Positions 33,115 through 42,488 are shown, counted from the first letter of the stretch. The stretch is DNA of 64,000 nucleotides from an uncultured Lachnospiraceae bacterium (GCA_910588875.1 CAJURT010000014.1:5856-69855), one strand, 5' to 3'. The notes: generated by a model from the sequence alone, not told the origin. A program made the numbers and translations.

Positions 33115-33929
33115 GGATTCTCCGATTTGAGGAAATCATTGATCTCAGCCCCGATAAAGAGGATGCAGATACAAAAGTAAAGCCAAAACATCAGGAGTAC
33201 GATGGCAGCCAGGCTTCCGTACATGTAGGAAAAATTGCTGAAATTGGAAAAATACAAAGAAAACCCAAAGGAAAACAGCAGCCAGCACACGGCTGCGAAG
33301 ATGGCCCCGGGCAGCTGCTGCCAGGGGTCTTGCTTTTTTGCAGGGACAACGCTGTAGAGAAACACAAAGGCAAACAAAAACAGCAGGATGGCCAGCAGGC
33401 TCCGGAAGCTGATGACATGGCGGACGAAGTTTTCCAGGAACGGGAAGAGGCGCATAAACAGGTTCTGGAGGGAATTCCCGAATACCAGCAGCGTCAGCGA
33501 TACCACACAGACAATGATAAAAATCAGGGTATAGCCGGTGCAGACAAGGCGCCGGAACAGATAATTCCTCCTGGGGGTGAAGCCGTAAATCCGGTTCAGT
33601 CCCCGTTCAATGCCCATCATCCCGCGGGAAGCGGACCATAGGGCCAGCAGGGCAGTTAGGGAGAGCATGGTTCCGGGTGACTTTACATACAAGTCATCTA
33701 CAATGCCCAGGACCAGGGCATCGAGCATATCCGGCATGATCCGGACAAGGATGGCCTGCAGGTCTGATTTGTTGACGGAGGGGATGAACTGGATCAAGGT
33801 GAGGAGCAGCATGATAAAAGGGAAGAAGGCGAGCACAAGAAAAAAGGAGGCCTGGGCGGCATATACCGTAACCTCATCCCTGCCATATTTCTGCCATATT
33901 TTTATACATTTTAGAGTAAAGCTAACCAT
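33111..33929 (-). CDS. YihY/BrkB family membrane protein
   Basis: 272-residue integral membrane protein with six hydrophobic segments. Family landmarks are AAQASFFLVLAFFPFIMLLL near the start, LWSASRGMMGIERGLNRIYG, and AVCWLLFSFGFSLYFSNFSNF toward the end. Once labelled RNase BN by mistake, the family is now thought to be a transporter or virulence factor of unknown substrate. Ribosome site AGAGGG precedes ATG. It overlaps the 3' end of the Nudix gene convergently by 4 bases, with no terminator between. Confidence 0.9.
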   Translation of the reverse strand: MVSFTLKCIKIWQKYGRDEVTVYAAQASFFLVLAFFPFIMLLLTLIQFIPSVNKSDLQAILVRIMPDMLDALVLGIVDDLYVKSPGTMLSLTALLALWSASRGMMGIERGLNRIYGFTPRRNYLFRRLVCTGYTLIFIIVCVVSLTLLVFGNSLQNLFMRLFPFLENFVRHVISFRSLLAILLFLFAFVFLYSVVPAKKQDPWQQLPGAIFAAVCWLLFSFGFSLYFSNFSNFSYMYGSLAAIVLLMFWLYFCICILFIGAEINDFLKSENP

Positions 33930-34041
33930 AGGCGGCCCTCTTTTAGTTTATGATTACATTTATAGTAGCATGCCAAGGGGGAAATGGCAAGGAGGGAAAA
34001 AATAAGGAGACAAAATCACATCCATGGTTCCCAAAAAGCCC

Positions 34042-34071
34042 TTGTCAGGATTGTCGGAGGTATGCTACAAT
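34042..34071 (+). promoter_or_regulatory. Candidate promoter of heterodimeric exporter operon
   Basis: TTGTCA (34042-34047), 18 bases, TACAAT (34066-34071), about 65 bases before the first exporter start. Confidence 0.5.
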
Positions 34072-34136
34072 CTTCGGGGACAGAAGAGAAAAGACACAAA
34101 AAAGTGTTTGTAAGTATGTGCAGGATGGAGGGAATC

Positions 34137-35870
34137 ATGAGAAAACTGGTCAGATATCTGGGGGAGTACAAGCTGGAGAGTGTGCTGGGCCCACTGTTTA
34201 AGCTGTTAGAGGCCAGCTTTGAGTTGTTTGTGCCGCTGGTGATGGCACAGATTATTGATATAGGGATTAAAAACAGGGATGCCGTTTATGTCCTGAAGAT
34301 GGGAGGGCTGTTGGTTCTGCTGGGGGTGATTGGGCTTGTCTGCGCCCTGACTGCCCAGTATTTTGCCGCCAAGGCCTCCGTGGGATTTAGCACGGCGCTG
34401 AGGAATGATTTGTTTGCCCATATCGGGAGCCTTTCCTATAACGAGCAGGATAAGATCGGGACATCCACGCTCATTACCAGGATGACCAGTGATATCAACC
34501 AGATCCAGTCGGGGATGAACCTGGCCTTGCGTCTGCTTTTGCGGTCGCCCTTTGTCGTGTTTGGGGCTATGGTGATGGCATTTACGGTGGATGTCAGGGC
34601 AGCCATGGTGTTTGTGGTGGCAATCCCGGCTCTCAATGCAGTGGTGTTTGGCATCATGGCATTTAGTATGCCTCTGTATAAGAAGGTGCAGCGGCAGCTG
34701 GACCAGGTGACGCTGGCCACCCGGGAGAACCTGGCCGGGGCGCGGGTGATCCGGGCATTTAACCGGCAGGAGGACGAGGTCAGCCGTTTTGACAGTTCCA
34801 ATGACATGCTGGTGCATTTCCAGATTTTTGTGGGAAAGATTTCGGCGCTGATGAACCCCCTTACCTATGTGATTATTAACCTGGCAATTGTGGCGGTGGT
34901 TTGGATCTCCGGGAAGCAGGTGGATGCAGGAATCATCACCCAGGGGGAGACCGTGGCCCTGGTGAACTACATGTCCCAGATCCTGGTGGAATTGATTAAG
35001 CTGGCGAATTTGATTGTGTCGATCTCCAAGGCACTGGCCTGCGCTAACCGTGTCAGCATCATATTTGAAGAAAAAAGCAGCATCACGGATCCGGCGCCGG
35101 GAGAGGGGAAAGGTAAAGTGCTCTCCGGTGCCAAGGTTTGTTTCCGGCAGGTGGATTTTCAATACCAGGGTGCCAAGGAGGATTCCCTCTCCGGGATTGA
35201 TTTTACCGTGGAACCCGGACAGACAATCGGTATCATCGGCGGCACGGGTTCCGGCAAGTCCTCCCTGGTAAACCTGATCCCCAGGTTTTACGATGTGCGG
35301 GAGGGGGCCGTGCTGATTGACGGAAAGGATGTGCGGGAATACCCGTTACAGGAACTGCGCCATAAGATAGGGGTGGTGCCCCAGAAGGCAGTGCTTTTTA
35401 AGGGGACGCTGCGGGAAAATATGCAGTGGGGGAAAAAGGGCGCTACAGATGAAGAAATTTACCGTGCGCTGGAGATTGCCCAGGCTCTGGAGTTTGTGGA
35501 GAGCAAGGAGAAGGGGCTGGATTTACCTATTGGGCAGAATGGGAAAAACCTTTCCGGAGGGCAGCGCCAGAGGCTGACGATTGCCCGTGCGCTGGTGAAA
35601 CAGCCGGAGATCCTGATTATGGATGACAGTGCCTCTGCCCTGGATTTTGCCACGGATGCCAGGCTGCGCAAAGGGATCCGGGAGAGCACCCGGGGGATGA
35701 CCGTATTCATTGTGTCCCAGCGGGCCACCACAATCCGGAATGCGGATCAGATCCTGGTGCTGGATGACGGCCAGCTGGTGGGAAGAGGCACACATCAGCA
35801 GCTTTTGCAGGATTGTGAGATTTACCGGGAGATATGCCTGTCCCAGCTGTCGAAGGAGGAGGTGCAGTGA
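34137..35870 (+). CDS. ABC exporter subunit A (degenerate ATP site)
   Basis: 577-residue half-transporter: six-helix exporter membrane domain (residues 1-310) and an ABC ATPase. Walker A is GGTGSGKSS, the signature LSGGQRQRLTIARAL, but Walker B ends MDDSASALD, so the catalytic Glu is replaced by Asp. The partner gene has the normal Glu. This asymmetry is the hallmark of heterodimeric multidrug exporters such as BmrCD and LmrCD, where one of two ATP sites is weak. ATG 34137 follows GGAGGG; an upstream 51-residue in-frame lead is rejected. The next gene starts one base after the stop codon. Confidence 0.9.
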   Translation: MRKLVRYLGEYKLESVLGPLFKLLEASFELFVPLVMAQIIDIGIKNRDAVYVLKMGGLLVLLGVIGLVCALTAQYFAAKASVGFSTALRNDLFAHIGSLSYNEQDKIGTSTLITRMTSDINQIQSGMNLALRLLLRSPFVVFGAMVMAFTVDVRAAMVFVVAIPALNAVVFGIMAFSMPLYKKVQRQLDQVTLATRENLAGARVIRAFNRQEDEVSRFDSSNDMLVHFQIFVGKISALMNPLTYVIINLAIVAVVWISGKQVDAGIITQGETVALVNYMSQILVELIKLANLIVSISKALACANRVSIIFEEKSSITDPAPGEGKGKVLSGAKVCFRQVDFQYQGAKEDSLSGIDFTVEPGQTIGIIGGTGSGKSSLVNLIPRFYDVREGAVLIDGKDVREYPLQELRHKIGVVPQKAVLFKGTLRENMQWGKKGATDEEIYRALEIAQALEFVESKEKGLDLPIGQNGKNLSGGQRQRLTIARALVKQPEILIMDDSASALDFATDARLRKGIRESTRGMTVFIVSQRATTIRNADQILVLDDGQLVGRGTHQQLLQDCEIYREICLSQLSKEEVQ

Positions 35871-35871
35871 G

Positions 35872-37623
35872 ATGAAGATATCATTACAGCAGCATAAGTC
35901 AACCCTGGCCAGGATATTGGATTATATCGGGGTTTATCGTTGGCTGGTACTTTTGTCTTTGGTTTTGGCTGCTGTGACAGTTGCCACCACGCTGTATGCC
36001 CCGATCCTGGTAGGGGAGGGGGTAGACTTGATCTTAGGGCCCGGGCAGGTGGATTTCGGCAGGCTCCAGGAGATTCTGAAACGGGTTGCGGTGGTGATTT
36101 TTATCACAGCGCTGGCACAATGGCTGATGAACCATATCAATAACAGGATTACCTACCATGTGGTGAAAGACATCCGCACCCGGGCCTTTAACCACTTGGA
36201 GGTCCTTCCCCTTAGCTATATCGATTCCCATCAGTACGGGGACGTGATCAGCCGGATCATTGCGGATATTGACCAGTTTTCGGAAGGGCTTTTGATGGGA
36301 TTTACCCAGCTGTTTACCGGGCTTTTGACCATTGTAGGCACTCTTGCTTTTATGCTTATGGTCAATCCGCTGATTACGGCAGTTGTGGTGCTGGTGACGC
36401 CCTTGTCCTTATTTGTGGCAAGCTATATCGCAAAGCGGACATTTGCCATGTTCCAGCTGCAGTCAAAGACCAGGGGGGAACTGACTTCCCTGATCGATGA
36501 GATGGTGGGCAACCAGAAGGTGGTGCAGGCCTTTGGGTATGAAAGGGAGGCGCAAAAGCGCTTTGAGGAGATCAATGAACGGCTGCGTTCCTGCAGCCTG
36601 CGGGCCATTTTCTTTTCCTCCATCACCAACCCGTCTACCCGTTTTGTCAACAGCATGGTCTATGCCAGTGTAGGGATTGCAGGGGCATATGCGGCAATCC
36701 GCGGCATTTTAAGTGTGGGGCAGCTGTCGGTTTTCCTTAGTTATGCCAATCAGTACACGAAGCCGTTCAACGAGATCTCCGGGGTGGTGACGGAACTGCA
36801 GAATGCCCTGGCTTGTGCCGCCAGGGTATTTGAACTGATGGACGAGCCGCCTATTCCGGCAGAGGATGGGGATGCGGCAGTACTGGGAGAGGTGGAAGGC
36901 CACGTGGAATTAAAGGATGTGTCCTTTGCATACCAGCCCCAGACCCCCCTGATTGAACATCTGAACCTGGATGTAAGGCCAGGGCAGAGAATTGCCATTG
37001 TGGGCCCTACCGGATGCGGAAAGACCACGCTGATCAACCTGCTGATGCGTTTTTATGATGTGGACCAAGGCAGCATTCAGGTATCCGGCCGCGACATACG
37101 CCGTGTGACCCGGAAAAGCCTGCGGGCAAATTACGGGATGGTTCTTCAGGAGACCTGGCTGAAATCCGGCACCATCCGGGAAAATATCGCTTATGGCAGG
37201 CCGGATGCCTCCCTGGAGGAGATTGTACAGGCGGCTAAGGCGGCCCATGCCCATAGTTTTATTAAGAGGATGCCCCAGGGCTATGATACAGAGATCACCG
37301 AGGACGGAGGCAATTTGTCCCAGGGCCAGAAACAGCTTCTCTGCATTGCCCGTGTTATGCTGAGCCTGCCGCCCATGCTGATTCTCGACGAGGCCACATC
37401 ATCAATCGATACCCGCACGGAGATCCGTATCCAGAAGGCATTTGCAGCGATGATGGACGGGCGGACCAGCTTTATCGTGGCCCACCGCCTGTCCACAATC
37501 CGTGAGGCGGATGTGATCCTGGTCATGAAGGACGGCCATATTATTGAACAGGGAACCCATGAGGAACTGCTGGGGCAGGATGGGTTCTATGCCGGCCTGT
37601 ACCGAAGCCAGTTTGCGCAGTAG
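35872..37623 (+). CDS. ABC exporter subunit B (catalytic site intact)
   Basis: 583-residue half-transporter, partner of the gene before it. Membrane domain spans about residues 1-330, then the ATPase with Walker A GPTGCGKTT, signature LSQGQKQLLCIARV and Walker B LILDEATSSID with intact Glu. The LSQGQ signature deviates from LSGGQ, again as in heterodimeric exporters, where the altered signature faces the degenerate site of the partner. ATG 35872 follows AAGGAGGAGG. Export of drugs or lipids is likely; no regulator gene lies directly upstream. Confidence 0.92.
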   Translation: MKISLQQHKSTLARILDYIGVYRWLVLLSLVLAAVTVATTLYAPILVGEGVDLILGPGQVDFGRLQEILKRVAVVIFITALAQWLMNHINNRITYHVVKDIRTRAFNHLEVLPLSYIDSHQYGDVISRIIADIDQFSEGLLMGFTQLFTGLLTIVGTLAFMLMVNPLITAVVVLVTPLSLFVASYIAKRTFAMFQLQSKTRGELTSLIDEMVGNQKVVQAFGYEREAQKRFEEINERLRSCSLRAIFFSSITNPSTRFVNSMVYASVGIAGAYAAIRGILSVGQLSVFLSYANQYTKPFNEISGVVTELQNALACAARVFELMDEPPIPAEDGDAAVLGEVEGHVELKDVSFAYQPQTPLIEHLNLDVRPGQRIAIVGPTGCGKTTLINLLMRFYDVDQGSIQVSGRDIRRVTRKSLRANYGMVLQETWLKSGTIRENIAYGRPDASLEEIVQAAKAAHAHSFIKRMPQGYDTEITEDGGNLSQGQKQLLCIARVMLSLPPMLILDEATSSIDTRTEIRIQKAFAAMMDGRTSFIVAHRLSTIREADVILVMKDGHIIEQGTHEELLGQDGFYAGLYRSQFAQ

Positions 37624-37634
37624 TGGGGATATAT

Positions 37635-38006
37635 ATGGGCAGAAGGAAAAAAGAAGGGAAACAACAAAGAAATGATATCTGGATGGCGGTGTCTTTGCTG
37701 GCGCTGGCAGTGTTTTTCGGAGGCTGGTACTGTTTGATGCATCAGGAGCCGGCATTATGGGCGGAGGTCCGGGTGGACGGGAAGCTGTTGGACACATTGG
37801 ATCTGTCAAAGAACCAGGAAGTGACAATCACGGGGGCCGGGGGCGGAACCAACCGGCTGGTGGTGGAGGAGGGGGCAATCCGGTGCGAGGAAGCCTCCTG
37901 CCCGGATAAGATATGTGTCCGCCAGGGAAAGCAATCCCGGGACGGGGGACAGATAGTCTGCCTGCCGAACCGGATGTCCGTGAGGGTGAAAGGGGCCGGA
38001 AGATAA
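37635..38006 (+). CDS. NusG domain II-containing membrane-anchored protein
   Basis: 123-residue protein: a basic N-terminus, one membrane helix (MAVSLLALAVFFGGWYCLM, residues about 17-35), then a NusG domain-II-like beta domain with EEASCPDKICVRQG, a Cys pair conserved in this group, and IVCLPNRMSV. Found widely in Lachnospiraceae, often near flavin or electron-transfer genes, function unclear. ATG 37635 is preferred to GTG 37623, which has no ribosome site. It follows the exporter pair after 11 bases, perhaps by chance. Confidence 0.82.
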   Translation: MGRRKKEGKQQRNDIWMAVSLLALAVFFGGWYCLMHQEPALWAEVRVDGKLLDTLDLSKNQEVTITGAGGGTNRLVVEEGAIRCEEASCPDKICVRQGKQSRDGGQIVCLPNRMSVRVKGAGR

Positions 38007-38084
38007 GAGGATACAGAAGTTTTCGGGGAGAGTGTGGGGATTGATCTGTGCAGGAGCCAGCAATAAGGAAGGTGGGGGAGATCG

Positions 38085-38735
38085 GTGAGAGAAGCAGTGA
38101 GCCTTGCAGGAATGGTCTTAAAGTCCGGCCCGGTGGGAGAATATGACCGGCGCCTGGTGATCCTGACCCGGGAGAGGGGGAAGATCACTGCCTTTGCCCG
38201 GGGAGCCAGACGGGCGGGAAATGCCCTGATGGCGGCCAGCCAGCCCTTTGTGTTCGGGAATTTCCGGCTGTATGAAGGACGGGAGGCCTATAGCCTGGCT
38301 TCTGCGGAAGTGAGGAATTATTTTACAGAACTGGCAGCGGATGTGGAGGCCGCCTGTTATGGCTCTTACTTTCTGGAATTTGCCGATTATTACGGGCGGG
38401 AGAATGTGGAGGGGGCGGAACTTCTTCTTCTGCTCTATCAGTCCATGCGTGCGCTCCTAAAGCCGGCGCTTCCCCATTCCCTGGTTCAGCTGGTATTTGA
38501 ACTGCGGGCTATGGCAGCCAACGGAGAATACACGGCGCAGCCCCCAAAGGCCGTCAGTGATTCGGCGGCCTATGCCTGGGAGTTCATCATCGCCTCACCT
38601 CTGGAAAGTTTGTATACTTTTGTATTGAAAGAAGGGGTGCAGCGGGAACTGCGGGAGTGCGTGGAACTGAATAAACGCCGGTTTGTGGACCGGGAGTTCA
38701 AGTCATTGGGAATTTTGCGGGAACTGCAGGGGTGA
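38085..38735 (+). CDS. recO: DNA repair protein RecO
   Basis: Recombination mediator that loads RecA with RecR on SSB-coated gaps. 216 residues, somewhat shorter than the usual 240-260. The N-terminal OB-fold starts LAGMVLKSGPVGEYDRRLVILT and continues ITAFARGARR; the C-terminal helical part lacks an obvious zinc-finger CxxC set, unlike many RecO proteins. GTG start at 38085 with GGGGGAG 5 bases before. It lies between the NusG-II gene and a lipoprotein gene; glyS downstream is a common clostridial neighbour. Confidence 0.9.
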   Translation: MREAVSLAGMVLKSGPVGEYDRRLVILTRERGKITAFARGARRAGNALMAASQPFVFGNFRLYEGREAYSLASAEVRNYFTELAADVEAACYGSYFLEFADYYGRENVEGAELLLLLYQSMRALLKPALPHSLVQLVFELRAMAANGEYTAQPPKAVSDSAAYAWEFIIASPLESLYTFVLKEGVQRELRECVELNKRRFVDREFKSLGILRELQG

Positions 38736-38901
38736 GGCTGCGGCAAACAGAATTTTCAGTAAGGTATTGAAAAACAGAAGAATTGAGGATATAATAGGGC
38801 ATACTGAGAAAGAGCCGGGCGGCCCATGCCATATGCTGAGGGGATTTCTGGCAGGGTATGTGCAAATATCTGCCAGGCGCTGCCGGCATCAGGAGGAGTC
38901 T

Positions 38902-39561
38902 ATGAAAAAAGGAAAATTCCCGGGATTCCTTTTGCTGGGGACAGCCGGGGTTTTGTTGGTTTCCTGCGGGAAGCTGGGGGGCGCCAAATGGGCGGCCGAC
39001 GAAAACAGCATCTATGTGACAAAAGACCTTCAGATCCAGAGTGCAATGGTGTTCACTGCGCCGGAGGCTAATGAACTGTACAGCAGGGATGAACTGGCGG
39101 CGGAAGCCGGGGAGTGGATCCGGGATTATAATGTGGCGAAGGGAGCCGAGGCAGCGTGGGAGAATACCGACGGCAAGGCAAAGCTTCCGGTGGCGCTTAA
39201 GTCCTGCAGCCTGGAAGGGCAGACCGGAAAGCTGATCTTTGATTATGGGAGCCCTTCGGATTTCGTGGGATTTGCGGAAGAGACCGGGGATACCACCCAT
39301 ACGGTCACGGCATTACAGACCGGGGCGGCATCCCTGGTGCTGGCTTCGGGAGGAAGCGGGGGGAATTTCATGGCCCCGGACGGAAGTACGGTGGAAGCAG
39401 GCGAACTGGTGAAGGAAGGCTATCAGGCGGTGGCTGTGGAGGGCGCCGGGGTGGTGTTTATCCAGGGCAGGCTGGTTGCCGTATCCACCGGGGTAAATGC
39501 AGTTTTGGATGAGCATACGGTAAAGACCGGCGAGGGAATGAATTATATCATATTTAAATAA
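38902..39561 (+). CDS. Lipoprotein, unknown family
   Basis: 219-residue predicted lipoprotein. Basic start MKKGKF, hydrophobic stretch and lipobox VSCG with Cys near residue 21. The rest is globular, with no membrane segment and only one or two Cys. A long upstream in-frame lead is rejected because AGGAGGA precedes ATG 38902 and the signal peptide then starts at residue 1. I cannot name the family. It sits between recO and glyS, 14 bases before the latter's start. Confidence 0.75.
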   Translation: MKKGKFPGFLLLGTAGVLLVSCGKLGGAKWAADENSIYVTKDLQIQSAMVFTAPEANELYSRDELAAEAGEWIRDYNVAKGAEAAWENTDGKAKLPVALKSCSLEGQTGKLIFDYGSPSDFVGFAEETGDTTHTVTALQTGAASLVLASGGSGGNFMAPDGSTVEAGELVKEGYQAVAVEGAGVVFIQGRLVAVSTGVNAVLDEHTVKTGEGMNYIIFK

Positions 39562-39575
39562 CGGAGGAGACTACC

Positions 39576-40964
39576 ATGGAAAAGACATTGGATAAGATTG
39601 TGGCGCTGGCAAAGAGCAGGGGGTTCGTGTATCCGGGCTCCGAGATCTACGGCGGGCTTGCCAACACCTGGGATTACGGCAACCTGGGTGTGGAATTAAA
39701 GAATAATGTGAAGAAGGCCTGGTGGCAGAAGTTCGTCCAGGAGAGCCCCTGGAATGTGGGGGTGGACTGTGCTATTTTGATGAATTCCCAGACCTGGGTG
39801 GCTTCCGGACATCTGGGCAGCTTTTCGGATCCTCTGATGGACTGCAAGGCCTGTAAGGAACGTTTCCGTGCGGATCAGCTGATTGAGGGTTATATGGAGG
39901 AGCATGGCATCCGGATTGAGGGTTCGGTGGATGCCTGGTCCCAGGAGGACATGAAGAAGTACATTGACGAGAACAATATCTGCTGTCCCAGCTGCGGCAA
40001 GCATGACTTTACGGATATCCGGCAGTTTAACCTGATGTTCAAGACCTTCCAGGGGGTGACTGAGGATGCCAAGAATACGGTGTACCTGCGTCCGGAGACG
40101 GCCCAGGGTATCTTTGTGAATTTCAAGAATGTGCAGCGGACTTCCAGAAAGAAGGTGCCCTTCGGCATTGCCCAGGTGGGCAAATCTTTCCGCAATGAGA
40201 TCACTCCCGGCAACTTCACCTTCCGCACCAGGGAGTTTGAGCAGATGGAACTGGAGTTCTTCTGCAAGCCGGATACGGATCTGGAGTGGTTTGCTTATTG
40301 GAAGCAGTTCTGCATCAACTGGCTGAAATCCCTGGGGATGAAGGAGGAGGAGATGCGGGCCCGGGACCATGAGCCGGAGGAACTGAGTTTTTACAGCAAG
40401 GCAACCACGGATATTGAGTTTCTGTTCCCCTTTGGCTGGGGTGAACTGTGGGGGATCGCAGACCGGACCAATTATGACTTAAGCCGCCACCAGGAGACCT
40501 CGGGGCAGGATCTGTCTTATTTTGATGATGAGACCAAGGAACGCTATATTCCCTATGTTATTGAGCCCTCCCTGGGGGCTGACCGGGTGACCCTGGCCTT
40601 CCTCTGCGCTGCCTATGACGAGGAGGAGATCGGCGAGGGGGATGTGCGTACCGTGCTGCATTTCCATCCGGCCCTGGCTCCGGTGAAGATCGGGGTGCTG
40701 CCCCTGTCCAAGAAGCTGGCAGAGGGTGCGGAGAAGATCTACGGCGAACTGAGCAAATATTACAATTGTGAATATGATGACCGGGGCAATATCGGTAAGC
40801 GTTACCGCAGGCAGGACGAGATTGGGACCCCCTTCTGCGTGACCTATGACTTTGAGTCAGAGACGGACCAGGCGGTGACGGTGCGTGACCGGGATACCAT
40901 GGATCAGGTGAGGGTGCCGATTGCAGAGTTGAAGGCGTATTTTGAGGATAAGTTCCGGTTTTAA
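39576..40964 (+). CDS. glyS: Glycyl-tRNA synthetase (single-chain, alpha2 type)
   Basis: Class II aminoacyl-tRNA synthetase charging tRNA-Gly. At 462 residues it is the homodimeric type, not the alpha/beta GlyQ-GlyS pair. Class II motifs are visible: motif 2 FRNEITPGNFTFRTREFEQM, the RPETAQGIF loop, motif 3 EPSLGADRVTLAFL, and the anticodon domain at the end. CCPSCG and CKACKERF hint at a zinc site near residues 90 and 135. There is no T-box-like leader directly upstream, since only 14 bases separate it from the lipoprotein gene. Confidence 0.95.
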   Translation: MEKTLDKIVALAKSRGFVYPGSEIYGGLANTWDYGNLGVELKNNVKKAWWQKFVQESPWNVGVDCAILMNSQTWVASGHLGSFSDPLMDCKACKERFRADQLIEGYMEEHGIRIEGSVDAWSQEDMKKYIDENNICCPSCGKHDFTDIRQFNLMFKTFQGVTEDAKNTVYLRPETAQGIFVNFKNVQRTSRKKVPFGIAQVGKSFRNEITPGNFTFRTREFEQMELEFFCKPDTDLEWFAYWKQFCINWLKSLGMKEEEMRARDHEPEELSFYSKATTDIEFLFPFGWGELWGIADRTNYDLSRHQETSGQDLSYFDDETKERYIPYVIEPSLGADRVTLAFLCAAYDEEEIGEGDVRTVLHFHPALAPVKIGVLPLSKKLAEGAEKIYGELSKYYNCEYDDRGNIGKRYRRQDEIGTPFCVTYDFESETDQAVTVRDRDTMDQVRVPIAELKAYFEDKFRF

Positions 40965-41009
40965 GGGGCAGGCAGGAAAGCGGTTATCCATATCATGATC
41001 TAAACAAGG

Positions 41010-41051
41010 ATGGCTCTATGGCGGTGCCGCAAGGTGACGCTATAGAGCCAT
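41010..41051. repeat. Inverted repeat ahead of ROK gene
   Basis: ATGGCTCTAT (41010-41019) pairs with ATAGAGCCAT (41042-41051), with GCG/CGC continuing the stem. No T run follows, so it is either an operator or a leader hairpin rather than a terminator. Confidence 0.6.
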
Positions 41052-41080
41052 GTATGGTTTGGGAAATGAGGATTAGAAAT

Positions 41081-42256
41081 ATGGCATATGAGATTGTAAA
41101 GCATGACCAGGAAATGATGCGGAAGGTCAATAAGGGAAATATCCTGAACCTGATCCGGGAGAAAAAGCCGGTTTCCCGGTCAGAACTGGCCAGGATAACC
41201 GGTATGAGCCCAACTTCTGTGGGGCGCATCGTGACGGAACTGATTGGGCTTGGATTGATAAAGGAGACAGAACTGGCCTTTAGCAGGGGGGTTGGCAAAA
41301 AGGCATTGCTGCTGGATACAGAGCCGAATTCCGTGTATGTGGCCTGTGCCCAGATTGATGAGGATGTATCCCGGGTGGGCATTGTGGATTTTGATGGCAC
41401 CATCATCCGTGAGAGTACCTGTATTTGCGATGCCCACAACATGAGTTGGGATGAATTTACGGATAAGGTTTGTGATGAGATTGAAAAGGTTATTGCAGAG
41501 GCGGATTTTGACAAGAGCAGGATCATCGGCCTGGGTATCGGGGTGCCGGGGCTGGTGGATACGGCCCATGGCATTGTGCTCTCCTCACCTCAGCTGAGAT
41601 GGGAGAATATCCAGCTGGCAAAACATGTTGAAAGCCGTTTGGGATACAAGACTACCATCGATAATGTAATCAAGGCCAAAGCTCTTGCCGAGAATACCTA
41701 TGGGTCTGACCGGGATGCAAAGAGGGTGGTGTTTGTCCATTTTGGGACAGGCGTGGGGTCTGCCCTGATCACGGATAACCGGATTTACCGGGGCGTTACC
41801 AACAGTGCCGGGGAGATCGGCCATACAACGATCAATCCCAATGGCAGGCTGTGTGACTGCGGGAGGCGTGGCTGCCTCCAGACTTATATCACTGAGCGGG
41901 CCCTGCTCCAGGAAGCCAGGACAATCCGGAATATTTCCGGTATTGACGAGATCTTTGAGGCAGCCTCAAAGGGCGAGGGATGGGCAGTCAGTATACTTGA
42001 CAATTTACATACTTACATTTCCATCGCCATATGCAATATTATCTGTATGTATAACCCCAATATTGTGATTATCGGCGGCAAGATGGTGAAGAAGCCTCCG
42101 GAGATTGAGAGCATAATCAAAGAAAAGGTGGACAGGCAGATCTGGGCTCAGTTCCAGGGCAGCTATGAGATTAAATGTTCTTCCCTGGGGGAGCATGCGG
42201 GGCTGTTAGGCATGGCAGTGTTGCTTGTCAACAAGTATATTGATATTGAATTATAA
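41081..42256 (+). CDS. ROK family transcriptional regulator
   Basis: 391-residue NagC/XylR-type regulator. N-terminal helix-turn-helix (SRSELARITGMSPTSVGRIV) then an actin-like ROK domain with VVFVHFGTGVGSALI, the NSAGEIGHTTINPNG stretch and the zinc-type CDCGRRGC motif around residues 259-266. ROK regulators bind a sugar or sugar phosphate and release DNA. It lies just upstream of, and in line with, the TRAP transporter operon and is the likely regulator of it. ATG 41081 is chosen because GAGGA lies 8 bases before; longer in-frame starts fall in the inverted repeat. Confidence 0.9.
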   Translation: MAYEIVKHDQEMMRKVNKGNILNLIREKKPVSRSELARITGMSPTSVGRIVTELIGLGLIKETELAFSRGVGKKALLLDTEPNSVYVACAQIDEDVSRVGIVDFDGTIIRESTCICDAHNMSWDEFTDKVCDEIEKVIAEADFDKSRIIGLGIGVPGLVDTAHGIVLSSPQLRWENIQLAKHVESRLGYKTTIDNVIKAKALAENTYGSDRDAKRVVFVHFGTGVGSALITDNRIYRGVTNSAGEIGHTTINPNGRLCDCGRRGCLQTYITERALLQEARTIRNISGIDEIFEAASKGEGWAVSILDNLHTYISIAICNIICMYNPNIVIIGGKMVKKPPEIESIIKEKVDRQIWAQFQGSYEIKCSSLGEHAGLLGMAVLLVNKYIDIEL

Positions 42257-42341
42257 TGGCATATCCATAGGTATCCGGGAACTGCAGCAAAACAGACTGT
42301 GGTTCCTCTTTTATTTCCCTGTTTTTGTTAAAAATGTCATT

Positions 42342-42361
42342 TTTTATGTCAAAACATAAAA
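42342..42361. promoter_or_regulatory. AT-rich palindrome, candidate ROK operator
   Basis: TTTTATGT and ACATAAAA separated by CAAA, upstream of the TRAP promoter. NagC-like proteins favour AT-rich palindromes of this kind. Confidence 0.45.
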
Positions 42362-42370
42362 TAGTGCAAA

Positions 42371-42400
42371 AAATCCATAAAAAAGGAACGAAATCCATAA
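42371..42400. repeat. Direct repeat AAATCCATAA, 20-base spacing
   Basis: AAATCCATAA occurs at 42371-42380 and again at 42391-42400, exactly two helical turns apart and ending 8 bases before the -35 box of the TRAP operon. The spacing suggests an activator or regulator site. Confidence 0.45.
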
Positions 42401-42408
42401 TAAAATTA

Positions 42409-42437
42409 TTGACATTGCGGAATAAATATTGTATTAT
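42409..42437 (+). promoter_or_regulatory. Promoter of TRAP transporter operon
   Basis: TTGACA (42409-42414), 17 bases, TATTAT (42432-42437), about 50 bases before the DctP start. Confidence 0.78.
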
Positions 42438-42488
42438 TAATAACATCAGTGGAGAAATTAATTAAAACAAACGACTAAGGAGGGTACT

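Noticed and set aside
39560..39576. Possible T-box riboswitch for glycyl-tRNA synthetase
   Set aside because: Only 14 bases separate the lipoprotein gene from glyS, leaving no room for a T-box leader; no T-box motif was noticed upstream of the lipoprotein gene either.
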